A stretch of DNA of 64,000 bases from Gibbula magus (Eukaryota; Mollusca; Gastropoda; Trochida; Trochidae), in the NCBI GenBank assembly GCA_936450465.1, contig OW388300.1, forward strand, positions 41,696,358-41,760,357, in the 5' to 3' direction. This document shows positions 35,001 through 46,975 of this stretch, piece by piece. Position numbers and translations under genes: made by a program. Position 1 is the first letter of the stretch, and each line of letters opens with the position of its first letter. Under the pieces are notes generated by a model. It was not told where the DNA came from. It worked only from the letters and a program-made list of their open reading frames with translations, and ran no database searches.

Positions 35001-35111
35001 ATTGATCATAGAAGTTAATTTCAGACTGATTACACTGCATCGTGATCGTAACGGTAATGTATACATAAGAAGTTTCTACTCATGAAGCAAGACAGACAGA
35101 CAGAGACAGAA
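32073..35111. other. Unpaired region between copies (probable end of copy A)
   Basis: I find no partner for this 3-kb stretch in copy B, because copy B is interrupted at 63777 and the window ends. It may be the last tenth of a head-to-tail unit. There is a weak internal duplication between about 32115-32220 and 33100-33195 ('gctgaccagatgaccaat', 'gaacacattt.cactaca' and '.gagtaatg'). Otherwise it is AT-rich sequence without a recognisable gene. Confidence 0.55.
35089..35110 (+). repeat. GACA microsatellite at the duplication junction
   Basis: 'agacagacagacagagacag' ends one or two bases before the first base homologous with copy A (35112). The matching place left of copy A (4700-4722) has a different sequence, so this simple repeat marks the breakpoint. 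Confidence 0.85.
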
Positions 35112-35917
35112 ATAGAAACGCAGATTCATATTTTTCTAAAGTGCTAAATTTATGAGGAGAGTCAAACTAACAAAATCCTGTAAATGATGAAACTTTTTTC
35201 AATGTCAACAAACACGCAAAAAATTATGTGACAGAATATAGTTATATAGAAATGGTACACTGTGAACAAGAGGCCTTGTGAGTTATGTCCCTACATCAGA
35301 AGTGCTATCCTGCAACTGTTGTCTTCATTCTTTACTCTATTCTTGTTCACTATCTTGTCATTTTATTAAATCAACTTGTACACGCCAAAGAGAGGATATT
35401 TTAAGTTGGATTACTTGTTCCGAATCCTTTTCTCAATGAATAAAATATGTTTCAAGCAAACCATAAGACAAATAAAGACAAAGCAGAAAATCAGGTCTTT
35501 TCCTGGAAACTCCTCCCTTGTGGAGCTTGTAACTGAGGTTGATGGAGCGTGATAAAGGTTAAGAGGATTAGTATTGTATTTCTGCTGCGGTAAACATACG
35601 GCCAGTGGCAATGGTGACTGCAAATCAGATTGTAATAATCAATAAACTTGGCTGATACTGTCTGATTTGAGTTCAGTGTATAATGCACAGTTCTAACCTG
35701 ATTATCAAAACATTTTTGCTAAAACTTTCAATTGACGACCAATGAAAATAACTTTTTACAAAAGCAATCGTCATTAAGGAGACATTACATCAGCCGCAAA
35801 TTATCACATCAAAATTATATAATATTTATATTATGTCAAGGTCACCAAAATGGACCAGTCCCTAAAAGAACGTTTTACATAGGAACATTACAGCAAGAAA
35901 AACAGAATATTTCTGGC

Positions 35918-36005
35918 CGAATACCATGTATATCCCATCGCGTGAAGTAGCCACGAGTGTAAATATATTATTTCTACTTCACGAGAGGAGAATACATGGT
36001 ATTCG
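35918..36005. repeat. Inverted-repeat hairpin (copy B)
   Basis: This is the counterpart of the hairpin at 5559-5646. Outer arms are at 35918-35931 and 35992-36005. The inner stem 'cgtgaagtag' is perfectly matched by 'ctacttcacg', where copy A has a mismatch. Copy B therefore probably shows the ancestral state. Confidence 0.75.
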
Positions 36006-36121
36006 ACGAGACATGTCAAGTGCTCTATATATTAGATTTAACAAATCATGGATAGTTGGTAAATGACGTTCACTTTATGAACCGAGCCTCCGAGACTGCC
36101 TTTGTTTCCACAGCCATCCTT

Positions 36122-36151
36122 TGACGTCATCCTATTATTACGATGACGTCA
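36122..36151. promoter_or_regulatory. Pair of CRE-like octamers (copy B)
   Basis: TGACGTCA occurs at 36122-36129 and 36144-36151, with the same 22-bp spacing as in copy A. Neither copy shows an associated exon. Confidence 0.35.
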
Positions 36152-37088
36152 TTTGATTGAATGGGTTATTTTACTGGGTAGAACAACATTTTATTTCTCA
36201 AAGTGAAAATGTGCATTCTTTTTTTACTCATAAATGCCATATTTTACCACAGAAAATATAATAAAGTGTATTGTTCTTGTTATATCAAACAGACTAGTTT
36301 AACATGTGGTTCCACATGCCTCAAAATTCTAGTCTTCACCTTGACCTTTAGAACAATGTAAAGGTGACCAAATGTGTAAGATATGGAGTTAATCAAGCGA
36401 AAGGTTCTTGAGGACAAAATGGCAAAATCTGGCTGGGTTGAATTATCTCACTACTTGTCTCTCACTACTTGTCTACATTACAAAAATAAATCTTAACTAA
36501 AATTAACCAGTTACTAATTAAGTCATTCAAACTACTTCAGATATGTCGTATTGTAATCGTGCCATAATCAAATCTCATCTCAGTTCAAATCTCTGACACA
36601 TTTCCTGAGAAATATTGAATTAACAAGCAAACACGTGAGCGTGGCTTACTTATACCCCCGATTGTTAGAGTTGGAATTTTTATTTTACTGAAAGAGAGGT
36701 GCTGCACACCTAAGGATTGATAAGCTATGAAATGTAATTGCTAAGATTAAACTGTTTGTGAAAAGGGTAGGACAAGTCTCTTCATGGAAAAAGGTGGTTT
36801 AAGTAAAAGTAGGAATAATAGAAACTTGAAAGGGTAGGGGTAACATAAAACCCTACTGCCATTACCAATAATTTCAACTTTATTTTGAAAATTAATCCAT
36901 CATAATGATCCATTCGAGTGACTTGAAACAACAGGTACATGGAAGCACAACCATGTAGGCACAGTGAGTGATTTACCGCAGTTTATGGCTGAAAGGAAAA
37001 GAATTTAACTTTTTCCAAAATATAACAAGTGGAAATATGAAATAGTAAAATCAACAAGAACACAGAAGTAGCTTTTGATGAAAGTTAC

Positions 37089-37705
37089 ATGAAAAAGAAA
37101 ATGAAAATAAAAGTCAACAAATTACATCACAGAAGTAGCTTCATTCTTTCTAGCTCCGAAGACGAAGTAAACAAAATACAAAACAAATTGCCCAAAATTA
37201 AAAAATTCACCAATCTTGCTACATTTTGCACTGCACCTCTCCTAGTGGTGAAGAAGACATGTACCAAATTTGAAAAGCATGAGATGAATAGTTTTGTTCT
37301 GTAATCGATCGGACAAAAAATGCACAGAATATGCCTTAGTAAAAAAATATAAAAAAATCACCAACAATTTACCAATTCGGTTTACATAACGCACTGCACC
37401 TCTCCTAGTGGTGAAAAAGAGGTGAGGTGAGGTGAGTTGGGGTTTAACGCCGCTTTCAAGAGTATTTCACTTATATCGCGGCTGCCAGTATCATGGCAGG
37501 GAGAAAGTCCGCAACGCCATGTGGCTATGCATTGCGGTCAAAGGTGAAAAAGACATGTACCACATTTGAAAAGGATGAGATGAATAGCTTTTCTGTAATC
37601 GATCAAACAAAAATTGTCTTCCGGAAGATCAATGGAAATCCAATCAACGTTTCTATTTCAAACAATTCCCTTTCAAACAAGGACATGTTGGAGTTTGTCA
37701 CATGA
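37089..37705 (+). pseudogene. Coding-like degenerate repeat (copy B), interrupted
   Basis: This is the counterpart of 6730-7222. The first unit loses frame after 'HEMNSF' and stops at 37302-37304. The second unit is split by the SINE-like insertion at 37421-37542 and then resumes as KKTCTTFEKDEMNSF and FRKINGNPINVSISNNSLSN to a TGA at 37703-37705. If it was ever coding, it is clearly broken here. Confidence 0.3.
37421..37542 (+). mobile_element. 122-bp SINE-like retroposon with 11-bp target-site duplication
   Basis: This insertion is absent at the matching site in copy A (about 7061-7071). It is flanked by the exact direct repeat 'ggtgaaaaaga' (37410-37420 and 37543-37553), which is present once in copy A. 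It starts with (ggtga)n and continues 'gttggggtttaacgccgctt…gccagtatcatggcagggag…catgtggctatgcattgcgg'. The repeated gtga head followed by a 'tt.acgccgctt' core resembles abundant short repeats of gastropods. No poly-A tail is visible. A relative older than the duplication lies at 10505-10625. Confidence 0.85.
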
Positions 37706-40700
37706 TTTTCTTCACAGCAAATACGTTTTGAAGTCACGTTTGATGTTGAGCTAAAATGAATGTGATGTAAACTGTTTTGGAATTTCAGGTTTGAATGTTT
37801 CACATAGTTAGAAGACAGTATTATGAAACCTTACACTTATCTCACATACAACATACAACAATACAACATACAACAATGTGACGTTCGGCTCCGGATCAAG
37901 AGGTCTTGGGTCAAATCACGCCAGGGGTTCAGCAACTTTGTCTGCTGTAGAGAACAATTCAACATACATTTAGGGTTGGGTGCAATGCCACACTGAATTT
38001 CAGCGCAATAGCGCCAATGGTTCGCTAGTTCCAGCCAATGGTCGCAAATATCAGCACAAAGTATAGCCACCATGGCGTTGCGGGCTTTTTCTCTGCAATA
38101 ATACTATCAGCTGTGATATAAGTGAAATGTTCTTGATAAAGGCATAAGACCCACCTCACCCAACCGTCAGTTGTTGTCGCTTTCAAATCTAACACGTCAT
38201 GTCACGCACAGTGCCAGCATAACGCCTATGTAGTGACGAAGATAGACCAATATCCTGTTACTAACTGTGTATGTGGCAATCTTGTTGAAAATTCATATCA
38301 TTATTTGTTTGAATGTCCATTGTATAAACGCCACAGAGACAAACATGTCATCTGTGATGCGCACTTTTGTTAGAAGGAAGTGCAGACCTACCACTTTGTC
38401 AAAATAGAATCATATTTAACTTAGTGTAGTCGTTAATCAGTGAGACAAGGCGATTTGAATAGCTAGTAATCATTCTGTAGATTTTTTTTCTTCTCTTTTT
38501 GTACAACTTTGTCAACTATCTATCAGCTTTGTCTGTAAAAAATTGTAAATCACCAAGGACATATCAAGGAGAAGGTATTCTAAGTTGGAGAACTTGTTCC
38601 TAATCGTTTTCTTTCTAAATAAAATATGTTTCAATCATAGACCAATACTCGTAAAAGTTAGAGTGCATTGAACTACAAGGTAAAATACGTCCAAAGAAAG
38701 GTAATTCAATCACGAAATAAAATAAGAGTCAACAGCATATTCCATATACTACATCCGATGACGCAAGTCCAAAATGTGATTTATGATTATGTGAACTGTA
38801 ATCAATCAAAACCTGTTTAGTTTATGATTTACTCATCTGTCGTTTTCAGATATGGAACTGCAATACATCTAAAAAGAGTCTTTCATTTTCTCATTGGTTT
38901 GGACTTTGGTGGTTAAATCAAATAGTTCTTAATGCTAACATATTTCTAAAGCAATTCCGTCAACGATCTGATGTCATTTATAATTAAAAAAATGCCAGTC
39001 CAGTCTAGACAACAGTACACGGTGTCACTGGTATATTATAAAGGAGAACTGTATTGAGCTGTATTCACTTCCAAAAACATCAAGCGCAACATTATTGGGC
39101 CTGTTAGACCAATCCGTAGGTTAGGCAGAGACTTTCCCATATAAAGGTAATTGAGGTGAGTTGTAATGCCGCTATAATGTCCGTTGGACAAGAAATGAGC
39201 AAAAGCCCTTTGGTATCTAGAATTATGTTGCAAATGTGTATCTATGAAAACCTACATTACTCTAAACCAAAAGGATCGCCTACTTGATTTTCCTTAAAAT
39301 GAAAGATGACATAATTTTTGAAATATAATTAATGCTGGTCTCCACGTTATGCTAAACAAAAAGTAACATGAAAGTCCATTGAAATCGTGAAAAATTAAAT
39401 AAAAGTGTGATTCGAGTCAATAACATTGAAAACCACGCCCAACGAAGAGCGCTATTTCTGGTTGATTCACTTGCGCACCGTAAGCAAGTACATCTGTAGC
39501 ATCATCACCACTGACTAAGCACTGATCGAAAACTGAACAATTTCTGTTGTCTCATTTCAACAATCGCCGTTCTTTTGTGACATGACAACTTCTAAAATGT
39601 AAACATAGTAAGCTTCATAATGCTATAATATTGCTAACCTGTTCATTATAGATTTTACAAAATTTGATAAGATATCTAGTAGGCATTTCTTTTGACTGAC
39701 AGTGTACTGTTCTGCTACTATGCCATGTTGATTGGCAAATAGTTATCTACGAAGATAAAATAAAACGCAGTAAGTATCAGTATCAAATTGAAAACAAACT
39801 GCTGCTAAAGCACGTGTATTTTCGTGCATGTCAGGAGCTGCATTGTGATGTGAATTTTGCTTCAAAAGTTTCAAAAGTTTGGTTTCACTACACATCTAGC
39901 CATAAACTGACAGTATCTGCAAAAAGGGAACACAAATTGGCATTTTGCTGCTTAAGAATGAGAGGGTAGTATATGTTTTTTATGTTGTGTAAAGGTATAA
40001 CTTTAAACACTGATTCTGTAAACAAAATGTTAATCGTTTCAATTCAATTCAAGAGTTATATTAAATGTCTTAATATTTTTAAATTATGTTATGCCTTCGC
40101 ATTGTCCATGCTGATGCTTGTTATTTACCAAGGAGTGCTCTGAAAGCACAACAATCTCTGCAATGTGCTCTATTGATATGCACCCAATCCAGTTAAATTA
40201 CAGTTAACATATTACAGCACATGATCTGCTTTTAAGAAGAAAAGGTCTTATGCGAGAAAAGTATGACTTCATGTGAAAAACAAGTTATTTTCAAATATTT
40301 GGCATAGGGGATACATATGCAAGTCGAATGAGATGATTTGGACGTAAATGAGGACATTTGATATTTTTGGATGTATCAAATCGAAATACAATTTCATGAA
40401 AAACACGAAGTGTCAATTTAAGAAGAAATGGTCTTATGCTAGAAAAGTATGAATTCATGTGAATGACCAAGTAACATAGGATACAAAAGTATCAAAGCTA
40501 TTCTTTGGACATGGTTGCATTAATTGCAGAACTAATTCAGCTTAGATGCTTTTCACACCAATGCAAATACTGCCAACCCTCTCCAAGCAGCTGGACGTCC
40601 ACAGTAATACCTAGTGTCCAGTTTGATCCATAGAAGATCTGGTATGCGTGTCTGAACGTATTAATTCATTTAAATATGGTGTTGTGACTGGTATTGGGAA

Positions 40701-43700
40701 CCCACACACTACACCTATAATCTGGAAATCTCTCTTTTATTTTGAAATGATCAATTCTTTGAAAGGATATAGGGCTGGTGTGTCAGCATTTGGCCAACGA
40801 AGCTGATAGAACTTGTTCAAGGCCAAGAGATCTGAAAGCATAGACTTATGGATGATTACTAGCATTACATGGTGATTGATCACATGCAAGCTATACCACT
40901 TTCACTCAATAGAATCATGTTGTATATTGAAAATGATGTCAACATATGCCATGGTGCTTATACCAATACTGTTGTAATGTGAGGGTTTTAATATTTGGGA
41001 TTAATGCCGTTATCAAGAGTATTTAATTTTTTTCACGACTGCTAGTATTATTGCAAGGAGAAAGCCCCAAACCCATGTGTCTATGCGTTACGATGAAACT
41101 TGCGAGATTACGGTGGATTTTGCACTGAAGATCTGGTAGGTAACATAGGTTATAATAGTCTTTTTACTGATTAACATAAGATTGTGAAGAATACCTTAAG
41201 AGTCACAAGTCATTACCTTTGACTGTCTCAAACCTTTTGTATATAAAGGCAAACGTCAAAGGATATTATTTTTTTCTGCACAGAGGTCAGTTTATTAACT
41301 TACGACTTGACAAGACGAATTCCAGTCCTCATCTAATTTGTATATTGCATAAGAGGACAAGTCAAAGTGATGGATCACAACACACTGTATGTCAATGAGA
41401 TAATTGTTTAGCCAATAACGTCACAATGTGATGTTTGAAGTTGAACTTACACCTTAATCAATAGAATGGAAAGCTCAAAAGTTAAACAAAAATGAAGAAG
41501 AACAATTCAGAAGATACCACACAGAACTTAAAATACTTTCTGTTTCAATTTCAAAGGAAACATCATTTCAGTAAAACTTTAAATTACCACTTTGTGTGTA
41601 ATTTTCATCAGTAAGTGTTAATTATTGGAGACATTATGTAACAAGCAACTCATTTGACGTCAACAGCACTTTATCTAATTATGAGTATCTCCAAAACGCT
41701 ATTGTGTTAAGGAACTAAGACATTACATAAATGAAAAGTCAAATATTAAAATAAAACATTAAAATGAATAAAGTTGCAAAGAAATGTAGATAATTTGGAC
41801 CATTTACTGAAATGAAAACTGCATATTGTGCCCATGAATGAGACATGTGTCATATCTCATGTCTTTACATATGGTTATATTTTATACTTATTTGAAACCC
41901 AACATTTACATTATCAGGTTTCTACAGAGGGAAATGGACATGTGGTAGTTCATATATACAAATACTTTGAGTTGGTGCTTTGATATTTCAAAAGATTGCG
42001 AGAGCTTGCTAGCAATAGGAAGAAACTTAATGATGAGAAATATAAACACAACTTTTGCACTTGAACTATGCAACTGTATCAGGTTTTATATTGCAATGGA
42101 TGAACATGTATGATATTACTGGTATCGTACACTGATGAATTGAAGGTTGTCAGCTTTACAGTTATATAAAAACCCTTTAATTGGAGACTATTAATTATTT
42201 ACTGGATTCCTAGGAATTCAGCAGAAACTAACTCTGACGCAAAACATTTCCCACTAGGCCAACTAAAGCGCTGAATGGTGACGAGAATAGATTCGTCATG
42301 TAATCATGAATTACATAACCATTTGTATGTTACTTTCAGAGAATTACTTGGGAAACCTTCGCTCTATACTGCCGTAAAGTGAATCCATAAACGAAAATAA
42401 TTTAATTACAAATGAATGTTATTCAAATGAGAACATCAATTGGCAATCAAAGATGGTTTGCCAATCCTCTTTAAAATATTTAAATGTAAGACAATGTTAC
42501 AGTTTAGTTTTATTTAATGAAAACTTTTTACTTTCTGACTGGTCAGCATTGGTGAGTCTCATGTTGTTAAAAAATCATGCCTCCCCACTGCCATAATAAC
42601 AGCTCCTCGCCATGAGTTGGTGTCGTTGACCGGTTTTGACCAGTTTGATAAGCTGTTTAAGGGTCTATAAATTGAAGACTTATTTGTTCAAAAATGTCTG
42701 ATATCATTTTTCATGTTTGCATTGCTTGGTATAAAAAAACTCATTTTGAAATATTTTCAAACGTTTTTTAACGCTTCAAACACTCAGTGACACCATTCTG
42801 TTTACGTTTATGGTGAACATGCTCAAGCGGTATCTGTATATATCCATTATTGGCAGACATAATAAAACAAATATAAAAAGCCTAATTGTTATTTACATGA
42901 TAAATACGTTGTATACTTCTCCCTCGGGTAATACGGTCTGATGCAACATCTTTGTACCAGAGTCATCCCTCCGCTGAAGGCTCTGTTAGAAATATGGTAC
43001 ATTGGACTATAACCCTAGCTCGTGGGAGAAGCATGCACCTTATAATATCATAATCCGGATTGCAAGATACCTCAGAGATATGAATAAGTGATTGCCGGTC
43101 TCGATTATACATGTTATAATATCGTATACTTAAATGATTAATTTTCACTGCATTACTAATCGATTTGTGTTATGTGTCTATTTAAAAAAAGGACCATGTG
43201 TTTCTGAAATTCAGCAGATCTTGCCATTGAGTCATGGAACACTTTCTGTAAGTTCTTGTAGCAGTTCCCCGAACTAATCAAGAAAAGCAAGGAAATGAGA
43301 TGTAAACCTTTTCTTCAGATAAATGTATTTGCAAGAGAAGGTCATTGCAACCTGATAGTATGTTATTGAAACGAACAAGAAATCACGTTCAATCTTGCAT
43401 CATGATTGGGGCTCGAAATTTCTTTCTCAATATTTGGGAGAGATCAACTGATAGAATACGCATACAATGCACGTGGTGAGTTTCAAACATTTATTTATAA
43501 CAGAAATGTTACATTCTACCATAACTTTGCGAAAACATTCCTTGCTGGTTGGCTTATGTGAAAAATCAGTGACTGTATATAAGAATTTAAAACAAGCTAC
43601 GTTATTTGAGATTACCATATATGACTACCAAGTGACTATCAAATATTTGTGTAAATGTTGGGTTGTTGAATTTCTGCATCGAATGACAAATGATAAATGA

Positions 43701-45016
43701 TGGAATGGAGATACATGTAAACATACACATTCAATTTTAAATAACATTCAGACCTATACTATTTCCATTATATGTCACTGATTTTTAAACTCAGTATGTT
43801 TATTTCTCAATTCTCATTATATAAAGAGCTTGTAAGGAACGAAACATTGTGTTATGTTAAATATGTAAAATAGTAAATACTGTTTGAGTTTTTCGTTGAT
43901 CCCCAGAAACCTTCTAATTTCTAATTCTATGATTCTCAAGTATATGTTTTTGTTTCATTGTTTTCTGGTATGTAATTATTGATATTAACCAGAATTGATC
44001 ATGATTCATAACTTTAAACAAAATCATTTCGTTGTTCCCTTTGGTACTAACTTTTGACATTTAACAATAGACTGGGAATTGGAAAAAGTTAGTGATAAAA
44101 AAATGTAAGATTGACATCAGAGCCTATATACCGAGTAAAGTGTAATTTAATAATGGAAGTAAATGTAACAGAATGGGAGTTCATATTATACTTATGAAAG
44201 ATTGCTGTGTGAATTGAGCCCTATGTCTATGACATGACCAGTATGTTTGCATAGTACCAAGTTTACAACGATTTCCATCTTGTAAGTAAGTGTTCGATTG
44301 CTGACAAATTATCAACATCACCAGAGCCAGATACAAATTGAGTAGAATCGTCTATAAACTAAACTACGTTGTGACCTCTAAGCAATACATGTCAGAGTCG
44401 AACAGCTGAATCATTTTTCTTCCTGGAATTCCATTTCGATGACAACAGTTCAGTGTATGAAAAGAACATACACTGACACATGTCTTTCGAGCTGTCATCC
44501 AATTCTGTTGTTTGTGATAGATACAAATTTGATGCACAGTATACAACACAATTGCCGGTATGGAAATCGTAAGGATATTTATAAATGAATGTCCTTAACC
44601 GTATTGATTTTTACTTTATTTCAATGTTTAAGGATGTAAAGTTAAGAAACTAATGAAATTGGCCAATCTCCAGAATCAAACATGAACAATTCATTTCACA
44701 TATACATATATAGTAAACAAACATTAAAACAGTCAATTCTAACTTTCAAACTTGTTAATGATTTCTGGAATGTGTTGAACTATAGGAAATGCTACTATAA
44801 CACATGTTTAACGTTAAATTTAAAGGAAATATATATTATTCACTAAACTCACAGCAATTTGTTAACAATAGTACTTTCTTTGCACATCACAGTGCGCCAT
44901 TGCAACCTCTGAGTGGTGACCAAAATAGAACCATAATCTAATAACCAGCCTCACCAATCCATAAGTGTGTTATCTCCGGGGAATGATATATAAAACAATC
45001 TTTCTGCAGGTCTATA
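37706..45016. other. Intergenic-type sequence, copy B
   Basis: This pairs with 7223-14470 of copy A. No gene is supported. Around 40231-40465 copy B has an extra ~190 bp that repeats 'aagaa.a.ggtcttatgc.agaaaagtatga.ttcatgtgaa' (first at about 40235, again at about 40420), a local tandem duplication with divergence. The SINE-like relic recurs at 40979-41096. Confidence 0.55.
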
Positions 45017-45570
45017 GGGTTAAGAGAAGAAGAGTTATCAAATGAAAAACATAAGAAGATTACCTTTGCTCTGTGGCAATCATGTGTTAAAAGTAAAAAA
45101 GGAAAAACTCGAAGAGATTCTGTCATTTTTATCTAATTTATGCTTGTTATTTATCTATTCATATGTGACATGCACCGATCTTGAATAAGAAAAATAGGGT
45201 TTTGCATTGTACATATTTCACCAAGAAACTGCAATGTTTCAATAGTCATATTAAATAGTAGTATTATACCCTCACTCGATTACAAAATATGTGACTGAGA
45301 AACTTACAAATAACTATTATTTTGATGAAAATAAAAACAATACATGTACCTACGAATAACTGTAAATACGTTCTCATTTCAACATTGGAATTGTGTAGAC
45401 TGTTCAATAAGTTAATGGGTAAATTTACCATGTATATTAACTTCTCTAAATTTGTCTCTTTTAAAGAACCACCTGAAACATCCTAATCAAAGCAACGGAA
45501 TTGTCAAATAAAGAAAAAATGAGATGTACAATCCATTATAAGGCTAGATGAATTACAACATTGTCATGGT
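45017..45570. other. Copy-B segment without a copy-A partner
   Basis: Between 'tctgcaggtct' and 'cacacatgttgtcac' copy B has ~550 bp that I cannot match to copy A, which instead carries 15173-16180 with the left inverted-repeat arm. One copy must have had this part replaced. Nothing recognisable is in it. Confidence 0.5.
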
Positions 45571-45953
45571 CACACATGTTGTCACTTAGAGGAACAGTCT
45601 TTCATTTCAAACAAGAAATCCAGAAAACCACGTTATCAAACTCTGATCAATCACTTTGATTAAAACCCCTTTAAAGTGGGAATGTCTACAGCTAACAGTA
45701 ATGGTAATTAGGGAAACAATGGTCAACTGGCCCATGCAAGTAAGTACACTTCAAGGACGAAGCATTACACTGTTGTCTGACTAATGCAATCACAGGGTAG
45801 AGGTCACCCCATAGTTAATGGTATCTTTTACTTAATCTGCATTTTAAGGTGTGACATTCAAGCATCTGTTTGCAATTTTATATGGACTCCATTATTGAAA
45901 CCTAAATAAAGTGTAACCATAGCAAAATACTTAAACTCCTCTAACCAATGAAT

Positions 45954-46049
45954 CCAATATATGTATCAACTATAGATAATAATGATATCATATCAAAGCA
46001 ACCAATATATGTATCAACTATAAATAATAATGATATCATATCAAAGCAA
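45954..46049 (+). repeat. 48-bp tandem duplication private to copy B
   Basis: 'ccaatatatgtatcaactat' occurs at 45954 and 46002, each followed by 'ataataatgatatcatatca'. Copy A has a single, slightly shorter unit near 16571. Confidence 0.9.
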
Positions 46050-46814
46050 CTACAATGAACTTGCAAGCAATATGAATTATGTTAAACCGTGAAGTATCTT
46101 TACACTAATAATTCATTCTCATTCTAGGACGAATCATGACAACTACACTTCAATGACAAATCATATAGTAGAGGTCATTCCGTAGTTAATGGTCTCTTAT
46201 ACTCGATCTGCATGTTGATGGTGTATTTCAAGTATGTGTCATCAATTATACATGGACTACACGCCTGAAAACCGTTCTTGATTAAGTATATCCATGGCAA
46301 AACCTTAAAATGTATATAATCAATATATTCAATGTATGTAATTTATGCATCCATAGACAATAACGATATCATATCACAAAACAACAACAATTAACTTGCA
46401 ATATGCATTATAGTAAGTCTTGAAGTATCTTTAAAATAACAATGCTTTATCTTGCAAATATATTCAATGCATTCTAAAGAAATACTGCACGATTGGCACG
46501 TAACTTCATAAGCCTGACAAATCCTCTCAATAACATGAATACATGGTCGGATTTGTGTCAGGTCATTGACTTGACGAAGTCAAAAATAATTGTTTTAAAA
46601 CATTGACTTTGAAGTTATTCAACTAAACTAATTGTTCAAAAGGATAAGTGACAGAAACAAGTACGAGGTGAGAAAAAGAGGAACAAAATGTTTATGGAAA
46701 AACATAATATAGCTTGATTAATTTACAGTTTTCATATCAACAAAAATATGTTTTAAGTAGGTGATTTTATAATTTTTTGAGAGTTCATATGTAATAGTTA
46801 TATTAACAGTAACA

Positions 46815-46975
46815 TACTATTTATATAGCGCATATATCCATGCACATTGCATGCTCAAAGAGCTGGTTGACATATTACCCCTGGTCAACGAGTACAGAAC
46901 ACTCCCCTAGGAGATTACAACCGGTCGCCTGTCAGGCGCCCAAATTCAAATTCTGACTACCATCGTATCATACCA
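46815..46975 (+). repeat. Dispersed 'tatagcgc'-type repeat (copy B, shortened)
   Basis: 'actatttatatagcgcatat…gctcaaagagctgg…ggtcgcctgtcaggcgc' matches 18312-18469 of copy A and is closer to the usual form of this repeat at its start (tttatatagcgc). The distal half present in copy A is missing. Confidence 0.5.
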
